NCBI RefSeq assembly: GCF_013128195.2
Contig: NZ_CP053452.2
Span: 6,262,001 to 6,326,000 of the forward strand
DNA from: Frigoriglobus tundricola
GTDB taxonomy: Bacteria; Planctomycetota; Planctomycetia; Gemmatales; Gemmataceae
Length of the DNA: 64,000 nt
Direction of reading: 5' to 3'
Of the stretch, positions 8,474 through 16,631 are shown one piece after another (within the stretch, counting starts at the first letter, position 1; each line of letters begins with the position of its first letter). Under the pieces are notes generated by a model, which saw only the letters and a list, made by a program, of their open reading frames with translations, made no database searches and was not told the origin of the DNA. Made by a program: the position numbers and the translations under genes.

Positions 8474-9436
8474 TCAGGCTTGCGGCTGTGGCGGGAGCAT
8501 GGCGCGGAACGCGCCGAGGTCGGACACGGACTTACTCGCACGGAGCAGTTGCTCCAGAACGACCGGATCAGTGATGTGCCGAATCTGCGGCACGAGGGCA
8601 AGGCCCTCGGCGCCGAAGCGGATGTCGAGCGCCACTTCGATCCCCGCGTAGATGCCTCGGGCCATCCCGATTGCGATCCCGTCTTCCTGCCACATCTGTT
8701 CGGTCGGTGAAAGTAACGGCATCTGCCTCTCCCGCTCAAAAGCCTCGATTTCCTGTGAAAACAGCCGGCGCTGCACCTTCGGGAGCTTGATGACCCAGTC
8801 GATCAGGCGGAACAAGCGGACCACCCGGACCCGATCGAACCCGCGGTCGTAAAGCCCCTTCACCAACCGCATCTTCCAGTCGTATCGGGTAACCGGGTCA
8901 CTTTTCGTTTCTTGTGCCTTGAGATGGGCGAGGGTAACGGCCGCGAAGGGATTCGTGTCCGCTTCTAATACCGCGTCCCGACCCGTATAGTCTACCAGCT
9001 TCACGGTCGGGAAGGTGAACCGCACTTCGCAGCCCCATTGCCCTTCGCGGTGCGTGTCCGGGCGCCAACTCCGGCTCTCGTCGCCCAGCACCGCGAGGCT
9101 CACCGGCATCCGGCCGTACCTGTCACGCAGGCGATGGTTGTACGTATACATCCGTTCGGCAAACGCCGGGTCGTGCTGGCTCTGCACTTCGATGTGAACC
9201 AGAACCCACGTCTCGTGTCCCGCCGCCGTCCACACCTTCACCAGTTTGTCCACCGTCCCGCGACCTGTAGCAGCTTCTGGCACGACCTGTTGAAGTTCCT
9301 TGTCCATGAACTCGTAGCTGCGATTCCAGTCGATGGTTCCGTACACGTTCGGGAAGAAGAACGCGAGGAACGGTTCGAAGAACCACTCCAGTGCCTCCTT
9401 CCATGCGGTGTCGAACTCGCTCGCCAGTTCGTCCAC
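8474..9436 (-). CDS. Rpn/YhgA-like PD-(D/E)XK nuclease-family protein
   Basis: 320 residues. It starts at GTG 9436, only three bases after the stop of the upstream DUF1553 gene, with GGAG in the end of that gene; the nearby ATG at 9440 is out of frame. It opens with a W-K-E-A-L-E-W-F-F-E-P-F-type stretch and carries V-H-I-E-V-Q-S (about residues 80-86), the E-x-Q core of the Rpn/PDDEXK_2 transposase-nuclease families. The C-terminal part is helical. Such genes are abundant and mobile in planctomycete and cyanobacterial genomes. Its position inside a DUF1553-DUF1501 pair that is normally adjacent suggests later insertion. Confidence 0.8.
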   Translation of the reverse strand: MDELASEFDTAWKEALEWFFEPFLAFFFPNVYGTIDWNRSYEFMDKELQQVVPEAATGRGTVDKLVKVWTAAGHETWVLVHIEVQSQHDPAFAERMYTYNHRLRDRYGRMPVSLAVLGDESRSWRPDTHREGQWGCEVRFTFPTVKLVDYTGRDAVLEADTNPFAAVTLAHLKAQETKSDPVTRYDWKMRLVKGLYDRGFDRVRVVRLFRLIDWVIKLPKVQRRLFSQEIEAFERERQMPLLSPTEQMWQEDGIAIGMARGIYAGIEVALDIRFGAEGLALVPQIRHITDPVVLEQLLRASKSVSDLGAFRAMLPPQPQA

Positions 9437-9439
9437 GCA

Positions 9440-12400
9440 TCACTCCGCGTTCAGGAACTCGTTCAGGCAGAACAGCACCTGGCACAGGTCGGCCAGCGCG
9501 GCCTCGCGCGCGGTCCCGGTGTGGCCCTTGAGGAACGCGACGGCGTCCGCCAGTTCGTCCTTCGTCGGTGCGCGGCCCAGTGCGATCGTGTACGCCCGCG
9601 TGACCGCTTCGGCGTCCGTGGCGTTGCCGGCGCCCGCGGCGCGTTTGGCGAGCCCGTGGGCCGCGGCCCGCACGTGCGGATTGTTCATCAGGTGCAGCGA
9701 TTGCGGGGCCACGGTCGTACTCGGCCGCTCGCCAACGCCCGTCGTGCCGTCGGGGGCGTCGAACACGACGAGCGACGGGATCAGCTTGCTCCGCTTCATC
9801 GTGAAGTAGATGCTCCGCCGCGGGCTCTCCTCCGAGAGCGTGCCGGGGCCGTACATCGTTGTGTTGAGGCGCCCGCCGACGGCCAGGATGCTGTCGCGGA
9901 TCACTTCCGCTTGCAGGCGCCGCACCGGTTGCCGCCACACCAGCTTGTTCTCCGGGTCGAGCTTGGCCTTCGCCTCGTCGCGCGCGGAGCTTTGTTGGTA
10001 CGCGGCGCTCGTCAGGATCAGCTTGTGAATCGGCTTCAGCTTCCAGCCGTTGCGGATGAGTTCGCCGGCGAGGAAGTCGAGCAATTCGGGGTGGCTCGGC
10101 GGATCACCGCGGGTGCCGAAGTCGCTCACCGTGGCGACCAGCCCGCGGCCGAAGTGTTCGGCCCAGAGCCGGTTCACGATCACCCGCGCGAGCAGGTGGC
10201 CCGCCCCGCCGTCCGTGTCGGTGAGCCAGTTCGCGAACGCCGTGCGCTGGTAACTCAGGCGCGAGCCCGCGGGCGCGGGCTTTACCCATCGGGTCTGGGC
10301 TTCGGCGTCGGGCATGAGCGTTTGCAGGAACGCGACCGACGCCACCCCGGACTTCTGCCCCGGGTCGCCGCGGCGGAGGAAGTGCGTTTCCTTCAGGAAG
10401 TCGTCGCCCTGCGTGTGCAGCCGGATCGCCGGTAACCCCTCGCTGGAAACCAGCGCCTTCACCTTGTTCGGCTTCGGCGCTTTCGCGAGGTGGTCGCGCT
10501 CGTCCTTCTGGAGCTTCAGATACTCCGCGTCCTGCGGGGCGTACCAGCGCAGCAGGGTCGCGGCTTGTTCCGGCGCGCGCTTGTCGGCGGGGAGCGCCAG
10601 CGCCGTCCGAACGGCCTCCGCGGTCGCGGCGGCGGTGAGTTCGGGCTTTTTGCTCGCGCTCACGCTGAACCGCGGGCGGCCCATGCCGTGACCGGTGTTG
10701 TTGTTGAACGCCAGCGTGACGGTGAGCTTCGTGCCGCCCCGGAACTCGACCGGTTTCTCGAAGTCGAACGCGGCGGCGTGGTCCTTGCCGAACTGCGGAT
10801 CGACGGCCCATGCGCTCGTGGTGTTGTCATCGATCGCCGCCGAAACCGGTAGCCCTTTCTGCTCGAACGTCGCGCGAGCGCCGGTCAGCTTTACGCGTAC
10901 CGGCGGCGCGTCCTTCGGGTTCACCGGCTCCGCCAGCACGCGGACATCGGACAGCGCGAAGTTGCCGTTGGTGGCCCGACCCGGTCCGCCTTTCACAAGG
11001 GACGGGTGCGTGAGTGCTTCCACCCGTAGCGACCGGATACTCTCCAGATCCGTCACCAGTTCGAAGGTGAGCGTCTCGGTGGTCGGGTTCTTGCCGGACA
11101 CCAGCACGCTGCCATCAGCCTGAGTAACGAGTGTCGCGCCGCCGGCCGATTTGCTCGCCGCAACTTTCGGCAGCACCCAACCGCTAGCAGGGAGCGGTTT
11201 GCCCGCCCGGTCCTTCTCCCACGCCGCGAACCGGGCCGGGAGCTGCTCCGCTTCAAACTGTGCGAGTGCGTCCGTGAACCGCTTGTGTTCCGCATCGAAC
11301 GTGGCCTTTGCGGTCGCGTACTTTTCGGGCTCCAGATCGAGATCGACTTCCGTGCGCACGGTGGTGGTGAACGCGGCGAGCATGCGGTAGTAGTCGCGGG
11401 CGGGGATCGCATCGTACTTGTGATCGTGGCACCGCGCGCAGCCGACCGTGAGACCGAGGAACGTGGTGCCGATGTTCCCGAGCACGTCGTCGAGCTCGTC
11501 GTACCGGTGCTTCTCGACCTCGTTCTTGGTGATCTGAGTGCTGTGGACCCCGGCCGCGAGGTAGCCGGTCGCCATCAGCGCAAGCGGGTCGTTGGGGCGG
11601 ATCTCGTCGCCCGCGAGTTGCCACTTCGCGAACGTGTCGAAGGGCAGGTCCGCGTTCAGCGCCTTGATGACGAAGTCGCGGTAGTGGTAGGCGGTGGGGC
11701 GGTCGTAGTCGTGCTCGAACCCGTGACTCTCGGCGAACCGCACGAGGTCGAGCCAGTGCCGCGCCTGCTTTTCTCCGAAGTGTGGCGATGCGAGCAGTCC
11801 GTCCACGACCTTGGCGAAGGCGCCGGGCGAATCGTCCTTGAGGAACTGATCGACCTGCTCCGGAGTGGGGGGTAAGCCGATCAGACCGAGGTACGCGCGG
11901 CGGACGAGTGTGCGTTTGTCCGCCGCGGGGTTCGGCTTGATGCCGGCGGCGTCGAGTTTGGCTTGCAGGAAGCCGTCGATCGGGTTCTTCAGCTCCGGCC
12001 GCGGGTTCTGGATGTCTTTCAGGAGCGGCTGATAGGCCCAGTGCTTCTTGCCTTCGGCGGGCGTGACCTTTCGTGTCCACGCGGTTTCGTCGGTCGCGAT
12101 GAACGGCTTGTCGTAGGGCGCGCCGAGGTCGATCCATTCGGCGATCCGGGCGATGTCCGCGTCGGGCAACTTGGCCCGCTCGTGCGGCATGTGCGGTTCT
12201 TTCTGGTGCGCCGTGAGCTGGTAGATCAGGCTCTTTTTGTGGTCGCCGGGCACGATCCCGGTGCCGCGTGCGCCGCCCTTGAGGAGCGCTTCGCGGGTGT
12301 TCATGTCGAACTCGCCCTCGACGCGCTCGCCGCTGTGGCACTTCACGCACTTCGCTTGAAGGATGCCGCGCACGCTGGCTTTAAAAAGCGCGGTGCCCTT

Positions 12401-12538
12401 CGCCATCTTCGCGACGTGGTCGGGATCGACCTTGTCCTTGTCTTTGGGCTGTGCGCGGCCGGGCGCGTGGAGCCCCGTCAGGAGCGCCGCGGTGACAGAG
12501 ACAAAAACGACTGCGGGGCGGAGAGTAGAAAGGCGCAT
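9440..12538 (-). CDS. PSCyt1 - DUF1549 - DUF1553 planctomycete cytochrome protein
   Basis: 1032 residues, with an N-terminal signal peptide (about 1-29). A planctomycete-type cytochrome c domain carries C-V-K-C-H-S-G (about residue 65). The DUF1549 domain follows (A-R-H-W-L-D-L-V-R-F-A-E-S-H-G and a second site C-A-R-C-H-D-H-K), then a long middle region, then DUF1553 (R-V-I-V-N-R-L-W, D-F-G-T-R-G-D-P-P-S-H-P-E-L-L). It is the first gene of an operon with the Rpn-like and DUF1501 genes. Length and order are typical. A role in periplasmic degradation or electron transfer has been proposed for the family but is unproven. Confidence 0.92.
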   Translation of the reverse strand: MRLSTLRPAVVFVSVTAALLTGLHAPGRAQPKDKDKVDPDHVAKMAKGTALFKASVRGILQAKCVKCHSGERVEGEFDMNTREALLKGGARGTGIVPGDHKKSLIYQLTAHQKEPHMPHERAKLPDADIARIAEWIDLGAPYDKPFIATDETAWTRKVTPAEGKKHWAYQPLLKDIQNPRPELKNPIDGFLQAKLDAAGIKPNPAADKRTLVRRAYLGLIGLPPTPEQVDQFLKDDSPGAFAKVVDGLLASPHFGEKQARHWLDLVRFAESHGFEHDYDRPTAYHYRDFVIKALNADLPFDTFAKWQLAGDEIRPNDPLALMATGYLAAGVHSTQITKNEVEKHRYDELDDVLGNIGTTFLGLTVGCARCHDHKYDAIPARDYYRMLAAFTTTVRTEVDLDLEPEKYATAKATFDAEHKRFTDALAQFEAEQLPARFAAWEKDRAGKPLPASGWVLPKVAASKSAGGATLVTQADGSVLVSGKNPTTETLTFELVTDLESIRSLRVEALTHPSLVKGGPGRATNGNFALSDVRVLAEPVNPKDAPPVRVKLTGARATFEQKGLPVSAAIDDNTTSAWAVDPQFGKDHAAAFDFEKPVEFRGGTKLTVTLAFNNNTGHGMGRPRFSVSASKKPELTAAATAEAVRTALALPADKRAPEQAATLLRWYAPQDAEYLKLQKDERDHLAKAPKPNKVKALVSSEGLPAIRLHTQGDDFLKETHFLRRGDPGQKSGVASVAFLQTLMPDAEAQTRWVKPAPAGSRLSYQRTAFANWLTDTDGGAGHLLARVIVNRLWAEHFGRGLVATVSDFGTRGDPPSHPELLDFLAGELIRNGWKLKPIHKLILTSAAYQQSSARDEAKAKLDPENKLVWRQPVRRLQAEVIRDSILAVGGRLNTTMYGPGTLSEESPRRSIYFTMKRSKLIPSLVVFDAPDGTTGVGERPSTTVAPQSLHLMNNPHVRAAAHGLAKRAAGAGNATDAEAVTRAYTIALGRAPTKDELADAVAFLKGHTGTAREAALADLCQVLFCLNEFLNAE

Positions 12539-12631
12539 CAGCGGAGGACCTCGGCAGGCGGGATACTACCGAGGTTACCAGCGAATGCCATCCGTGGGAA
12601 GTGAATGACCAATCCCGGCGCGGAACGCGAC

Positions 12632-12865
12632 TCAGGCGCGGTTCTCGGCCTCGTACTTCTCGATGGCGGCCGTCGCCCGCTCCGCGTCCTCGCTTTTCAC
12701 CCACAGCTCGACGGAGTCCGGTATCGCGCTGCCGAAACTGGCGCTCAGGTTCAGCCCGACAACGTTGCTCGAGATGCCGGCTTCTCTGAGGGCCTGTTGG
12801 TACAGTTCCACCGTGACCACCGGGCCGGAATACACCTTGACCACATCGTGTTCGCCGTGGCTCAT
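12632..12865 (-). CDS. DUF2007-like small signalling protein
   Basis: 77 residues from the ATG at 12865, which has AGGAG 7 bases upstream; the frame runs further upstream but without a ribosome binding site. The pattern is that of DUF2007 ('putative prokaryotic signal transducing protein'): V-K-V-Y-S-G-P near the start, a helix L-Y-Q-Q-A-L-R-E-A-G-I, then E-L-W-V-K-S-E-D-A-E-R-A near the end. Cytosolic, with no signal or membrane segment. Confidence 0.75.
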   Translation of the reverse strand: MSHGEHDVVKVYSGPVVTVELYQQALREAGISSNVVGLNLSASFGSAIPDSVELWVKSEDAERATAAIEKYEAENRA

Positions 12866-13261
12866 GATCGCTCCTGTCGGATGAAGTTGTCGCCGCGTCC
12901 ATTCTATTCGGTTGACATCCGGTTCCGCGCACTTACGCGACCGAAATGCCATCGGTGGCGTTCGAAAAGATCTGACCGGATTGAGCGAAGTAGCAGGTGG
13001 TGAGTAGCGACCAACGATTTCGGCGAGTGGAAGCCGTACAACGAGATAATTGGTCGCTCGGAGAGAAAATCGTCCGTGGTAAGCCCCCGAGTTACCGGAA
13101 ACACACCCGGATCATCAGAGGCAGCACTGAGCTACCGAGAGACACGCGGGAGCGAAACGAGGACCCGGGGGGGCTTACGCCCCCCGCTCGCCAAGTCCAC
13201 TTCCCACTTTTCCCGGCACAGATTAACCTGACTACGCTCAAAACGAGCCTGAGGATTGGGC
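12866..13261. other. 396-base gap with a G/C hairpin
   Basis: No gene can be supported here. The only structure is a hairpin at 13168-13185 (seven-base GGGGGGC stem, TTAC loop). A related fragment, GTAAGCCCCC, lies at about 13079, which suggests a short dispersed repeat. The remainder is presumably the promoter region for the membrane protein at 13262 and the upstream region of the DUF2007-like gene. Confidence 0.5.
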
Positions 13262-13702
13262 ATGACCGAGCCGTCCAGCACGCCGCCACCTGAACACGCA
13301 CCAGAGCCGCCCGTCCCGGCGTCGCGGGTGTTGCCCCTCATGCGCTTGCTCCCGCCGCCGCCGGACGGCACGATTCTGGTCCCGCCGGAGCCGAGCGAAC
13401 AGCCCCGGCGTGGGTGGTTCTTCGCGCAGATATGGGCCGAGATGAGCCTCGCGGCGCAGATGTACTTCGACCCGCGGTACCGCGTCAGCCGCACGGCCCA
13501 GATCGCGTTCCCGCTGTTCGCCGTGCTGCTCGTGTTGAACTACTTCTTCTTTGCGGTGTGGTTCTCCCTCGCCGTCGTCAGCCCGGTCGCCGAGCGCCTG
13601 ATCGACGTGACCCTCGCGGTCCTCGCGTACCGGGTGCTGGTCCGCGAGCTCGACCGCTACCGGGCCGTTCTCGATTACCTCGCCCGTTACGCCCCCAAAT
13701 AG
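13262..13702 (+). CDS. Small membrane protein of unknown function
   Basis: 146 residues starting at the ATG at 13262, with GAGG 7 bases upstream. The N-terminal 50 residues are proline-rich and probably disordered. A strongly hydrophobic segment follows (about 83-110, rich in F, L, V), then a second weaker amphipathic or hydrophobic helix (about 113-130) ending in charged residues. No family is recognised. It sits 53 bases before pdxJ on the same strand and may be co-transcribed with it. Confidence 0.7.
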   Translation: MTEPSSTPPPEHAPEPPVPASRVLPLMRLLPPPPDGTILVPPEPSEQPRRGWFFAQIWAEMSLAAQMYFDPRYRVSRTAQIAFPLFAVLLVLNYFFFAVWFSLAVVSPVAERLIDVTLAVLAYRVLVRELDRYRAVLDYLARYAPK

Positions 13703-13755
13703 CTCCCGCTTCCGGGCCGTGAGCCCGGGGCGGAAGCGTGACTCGGAACTCAGCA

Positions 13756-14493
13756 ATGATTCGCTTAGGTGTGAACATCGACCACGTGGCGACCGTGCGG
13801 CAGGCGCGACGGGCGAACGAGCCGGACCCGGTCGCGGCGGCGGTGCTGGCCACGCTCGGCGGCGCCGACGGCATCACCGTTCACTTGCGCGAGGACCGCC
13901 GGCACATTCAGGACCGCGACGTGTACCTGCTGCGCGAAACCGTCACCACGCGGCTCAACCTGGAACTGGCGGCTTACGACGAGATCATCGCGATCGCGCT
14001 CAAGGTGAAACCGGACGAAGCGACGCTCGTACCGGAGAAGCGCCAGGAACTGACCACCGAGGGCGGGTTGGACGTCACGGCGAACGTCGCGAGCGTGAGC
14101 GCCGCGACCGAGCGCCTGAAGGCCGCGGGCATCCACGTCTCGCTATTCATCGACCCGGACCCGCGCCAGATCGATGCCGCCCACCGGCTCAAGGCCGACG
14201 CGATCGAGTTCCAGACCGCGAGCTACTCCGAAGCGAAGGGCGAGACCGCGGTGGCCCGCGAACTGGAGAAGCTCCGCAGCGGGACGGCGCAGGCGGTCGG
14301 CCTGGGGCTCCACGTCCACATGGGCCATGGGCTGAACTACTGGAACGTGCAACCGGTGGTGCGCATTGCCGGCGTCGAGGAGCTGAACATCGGCCACAGC
14401 ATCGTGTCGCGTGCGGTGCTGGTGGGCATGGACCGCGCCGTCCGCGAGATGAAGCAGGTGATGCAGGAGCACTACCCGAACCCGCGGAAGTGA
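13756..14493 (+). CDS. pdxJ: Pyridoxine 5'-phosphate synthase
   Basis: 245 residues from the ATG at 13756; a GTG at 13738 is also in frame. It is a TIM-barrel enzyme that condenses 1-deoxyxylulose 5-phosphate with 3-amino-2-oxopropyl phosphate in vitamin B6 synthesis. Family signatures are visible in order: [29 protein letters not shown]-x2[11 protein letters not shown], [19 protein letters not shown], and E-L-N-I-G-H-S-I-V near the end. Length and motifs are complete. Confidence 0.97.
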   Translation: MIRLGVNIDHVATVRQARRANEPDPVAAAVLATLGGADGITVHLREDRRHIQDRDVYLLRETVTTRLNLELAAYDEIIAIALKVKPDEATLVPEKRQELTTEGGLDVTANVASVSAATERLKAAGIHVSLFIDPDPRQIDAAHRLKADAIEFQTASYSEAKGETAVARELEKLRSGTAQAVGLGLHVHMGHGLNYWNVQPVVRIAGVEELNIGHSIVSRAVLVGMDRAVREMKQVMQEHYPNPRK

Positions 14494-14552
14494 GGCGGAT
14501 GGCGGGCAACACCGAAACCGAGATGCGGTGGGTGGACGCACGGGCCGAGTTC

Positions 14553-14800
14553 GGGAAAGTAGGCGAGTCGCGCCCGGCCATTTGGAGTCGGCCGCGGGCG
14601 CCAACGCGCCCTTCCCGTTGGGAGTCGGTGGCCGGCGTCACTCGCGGAGCGAGTGACCTACTTTCGGGAAAGTAGGCGACTCGCTCCGCGAGTCGCGCCC
14701 TTGGCTACTCGGTCTTCGGAGTCGGCCGCGGGCGCCAACGCGCCCTTCCCATGTGGAGTCGGTGGCCGGCGTCACTCGCGGAGCGAGTGACCTACTTTCC
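14553..14800 (+). repeat. Left REP array flanking the RAYT gene
   Basis: Two tandem units (14553-14665 and 14666-14800). Each begins with GGGAAAGTAGGCGA and ends with a palindrome-bearing GCGGAGCGAGTGACCTACTTTC. The interior shares GTCGGCCGCGGGCGCCAACG. Each unit is therefore a pair of inverted REP-like palindromes bounded by complementary heads. It is nearly identical to the array at 15577-15836. Confidence 0.85.
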
Positions 14801-14878
14801 GGCGACGCGCTCCGCGAGCCGCGGGCGCTCATGTGGGATCGGTGGCGTACCAAAGATGCCCAATCTCCCCGTGCCGCT

Positions 14879-15571
14879 ATGAGCGAACTGTTTAGGTTCT
14901 TCGATCCGGACGAAGACGTGGCGGTTACAGCGCGACGACTCCCGCACTGGGCGCAAGCTGGCGCGCTCTGCTTTCTCACCTGGCGAACCTGGGACTCGAT
15001 TCCCGCGCCCGCTCTCGACTCGTGGTTCCGAACCCGGTCGTCGTGGCTCGCGGGTCGGAACATCAGTCCGACCGACCCGCACTGGCGCGAGCGCGTGCGC
15101 GGCCTGACGGAACCCGAACGATGCGAATTCCACCGAACGGTTTCGACCCGGTGGCACGAACTACTCGACTGCTGTGAGGGTGAATGTGTGCTCCGGCGGC
15201 CGGAACTGGCCGGGATCGTCGCCGCGAGCATCCGGTATTTTGACGGCGACCGGTACCGCGTTACGGACTTCGTTGTGATGCCCAACCACGTCCATCTGCT
15301 CGTTTCATTTCCGTCCGAAACGCAAATGCTCGCACAATGCGAGAGCTGGAAACACTACACCGCGGTTCGGCTGAACAAGGCGCTTGGTCGGAAGGGACGG
15401 TTCTGGCAGGTGGACGGGTTCGACCATCTCGTTCGGAGCGACCAGCAGTTCGACGTCCTGCGCGATTACATCGCGACAAATCCAGTCCGGGCAAAACTTC
15501 GCTCCGGCGAATTCGTTCACTACGCACTCGCACTCGATCCGTTCGAGGTTGGCGACGCGCTCCGCGCATAA
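14879..15571 (+). CDS. REP-associated tyrosine transposase (RAYT)
   Basis: 230 residues from the ATG at 14879; the frame is open upstream into the REP array. It is a Y1_Tnp/IS200-type HUH protein. The H-V-H pair sits in V-V-M-P-N-H-V-H-L-L-V (about residues 133-143) and the probable catalytic Tyr in D-Y-I-A-T-N-P-V-R-A-K-L (about 197-208). The N-terminus F-F-D-P-D-E-D-V-A-V and the W-R-T-W-D segment are typical of planctomycete RAYTs. Such proteins nick and move REP/REPIN hairpins. All catalytic residues look intact. Confidence 0.9.
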   Translation: MSELFRFFDPDEDVAVTARRLPHWAQAGALCFLTWRTWDSIPAPALDSWFRTRSSWLAGRNISPTDPHWRERVRGLTEPERCEFHRTVSTRWHELLDCCEGECVLRRPELAGIVAASIRYFDGDRYRVTDFVVMPNHVHLLVSFPSETQMLAQCESWKHYTAVRLNKALGRKGRFWQVDGFDHLVRSDQQFDVLRDYIATNPVRAKLRSGEFVHYALALDPFEVGDALRA

Positions 15572-15576
15572 CGGTC

Positions 15577-15836
15577 GGGAAAGTAGGCGACTCGCGGAGC
15601 GAGTCGCGCCCGGCCATTTGGAGTCGGCCGCGGGCGCCAACGCGCCCTTCCCGTTGGGAGTCGGTGGCCGGCGTCACTCGCGGAGCGAGTGACCTACTTT
15701 CGGGAAAGTAGGCGACTCGCTCCGCGAGTCGCGCCCTTGGCTACTCGGTCTTCGGAGTCGGCCGCGGGCGCCAACGCGCCCTTCCCATGTGGAGTCGGTG
15801 GCCGGCGTCACTCGCGGAGCGAGTGACCTACTTTCC
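15577..15836 (+). repeat. Right REP array flanking the RAYT gene
   Basis: Two tandem REP units (15577-15701 and 15702-15836), nearly base-for-base the same as the left array. The first unit here has an intact palindrome (GACTCGCGGAGCGAGTCG) where the left array has lost 12 bases. It starts five bases after the RAYT stop codon. Confidence 0.85.
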
Positions 15837-15943
15837 GGGCTTCGGTCAGCGTGGGGTGATTGCGTCTCGTAGGCAGGTGTGAGCAGAATTCGTTTTCAAG
15901 TCACGACTACGCGAAGAAAACCCTTCGGTTCCCGGTGAGCCCC

Positions 15944-16393
15944 ATGCGACACATCGATAGGCGTGCCCTGTGGATCGGAACCGCGCGCGACGCGCGGGAT
16001 ATGCGAGCGGTCCTGGACGCGGGCATCGAGGCCGTTGTCGATCTGGCGAAGATGTGCGAGCCGGTCCAACCCACACGCGAGCTGGTGTACCTACGATACC
16101 CGCTCGTGGACGGCGCCGGTAACCCGCCGTGGCTGATCGGCACGGCGGCGCATGCCGTTGCGGACTTGCTCCGGCGCGGCGTTCCGACGCTCGTCGCGTG
16201 CGACGGCGGGATGAGCCGCTCGGTGGTGATCGCAGCCATAGCAGTTTGGCACGACGCGCCCGACGTTTCGCCTGACGAACACCTGCGACGGATCGCGGCG
16301 AACGGCCCCGCGGACGTTCAGCCGACTCTATGGGCTGAGGTGAAGCAGCATGCATGCTCTGCATCGGGTGCGGGCTACCAGCGGAGCGAGTGA
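15944..16393 (+). CDS. Dual-specificity/tyrosine-type phosphatase-like protein
   Basis: 149 residues from the ATG at 15944. The P-loop C-D-G-G-M-S-R-S (C86 to R92) fits C-x5-R with the conserved S/T after R, and D56 in P-L-V-D-G could be the general acid. The His that usually precedes the catalytic Cys is Ala here (V-A-C). The scaffold (L-W-I-G-T near the start, A-V-V-D-L-A) is that of DSP-like phosphatases. The C-terminus runs into low-conservation sequence just before a dispersed repeat. Substrate unknown. Confidence 0.75.
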   Translation: MRHIDRRALWIGTARDARDMRAVLDAGIEAVVDLAKMCEPVQPTRELVYLRYPLVDGAGNPPWLIGTAAHAVADLLRRGVPTLVACDGGMSRSVVIAAIAVWHDAPDVSPDEHLRRIAANGPADVQPTLWAEVKQHACSASGAGYQRSE

Positions 16394-16420
16394 TACGCAA
16401 TCGTGACGGGAGGGCGAAAA

Positions 16421-16547
16421 ACCTACCCCCAGCCCCCCCCCTGAAGGGAGGGGAGCAAGACCTACGGAACTCCGATGCTTCGGGAGCGTCGGAGGAGGCT
16501 TCGCGCGTCGGCACCCCCTCCCTTCAGGGAGGGGGCTGGGGGTGGGT
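16421..16547. repeat. Dispersed C/G-rich inverted-repeat element
   Basis: The ends are inverted: CCTACCCCCAGCCCC...GAAGGGAGGGG on the left (16421-16453) and CCCCTCCCTTCAGGGAG...GGGGGTGGG on the right (16514-16547). Copies of the same family lie at 48959-49051 and 63803-63980. The three copies sit in gaps between genes. Confidence 0.75.
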
Positions 16548-16631
16548 CCGCTTCGCGCGAGGAAGACCCGGCCCCGGACAGGAGAGGGCCAAGACCGGAC
16601 CTTCGCCTTTCAGTGGCCGCCCCCACCACCC

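Larger units (their letters stand above)
14553..15836 (+). mobile_element. REP-associated transposon unit (RAYT gene plus flanking REP arrays)
   Basis: A single RAYT transposase gene lies between two near-identical ~250-base REP arrays in the same orientation. This is the layout called a REPtron when a RAYT sits among its cognate REP sequences. A related REP pair lies 20 kb away at 35188-35274, as expected for non-autonomous copies. Whether the whole unit moves is not shown by the sequence. Confidence 0.7.

Noticed and set aside
14553-15836. CRISPR array at the REP repeats
   Set aside because: Units are palindromic, over 110 bases long and contain no regular unique spacers; they match REP structure instead.
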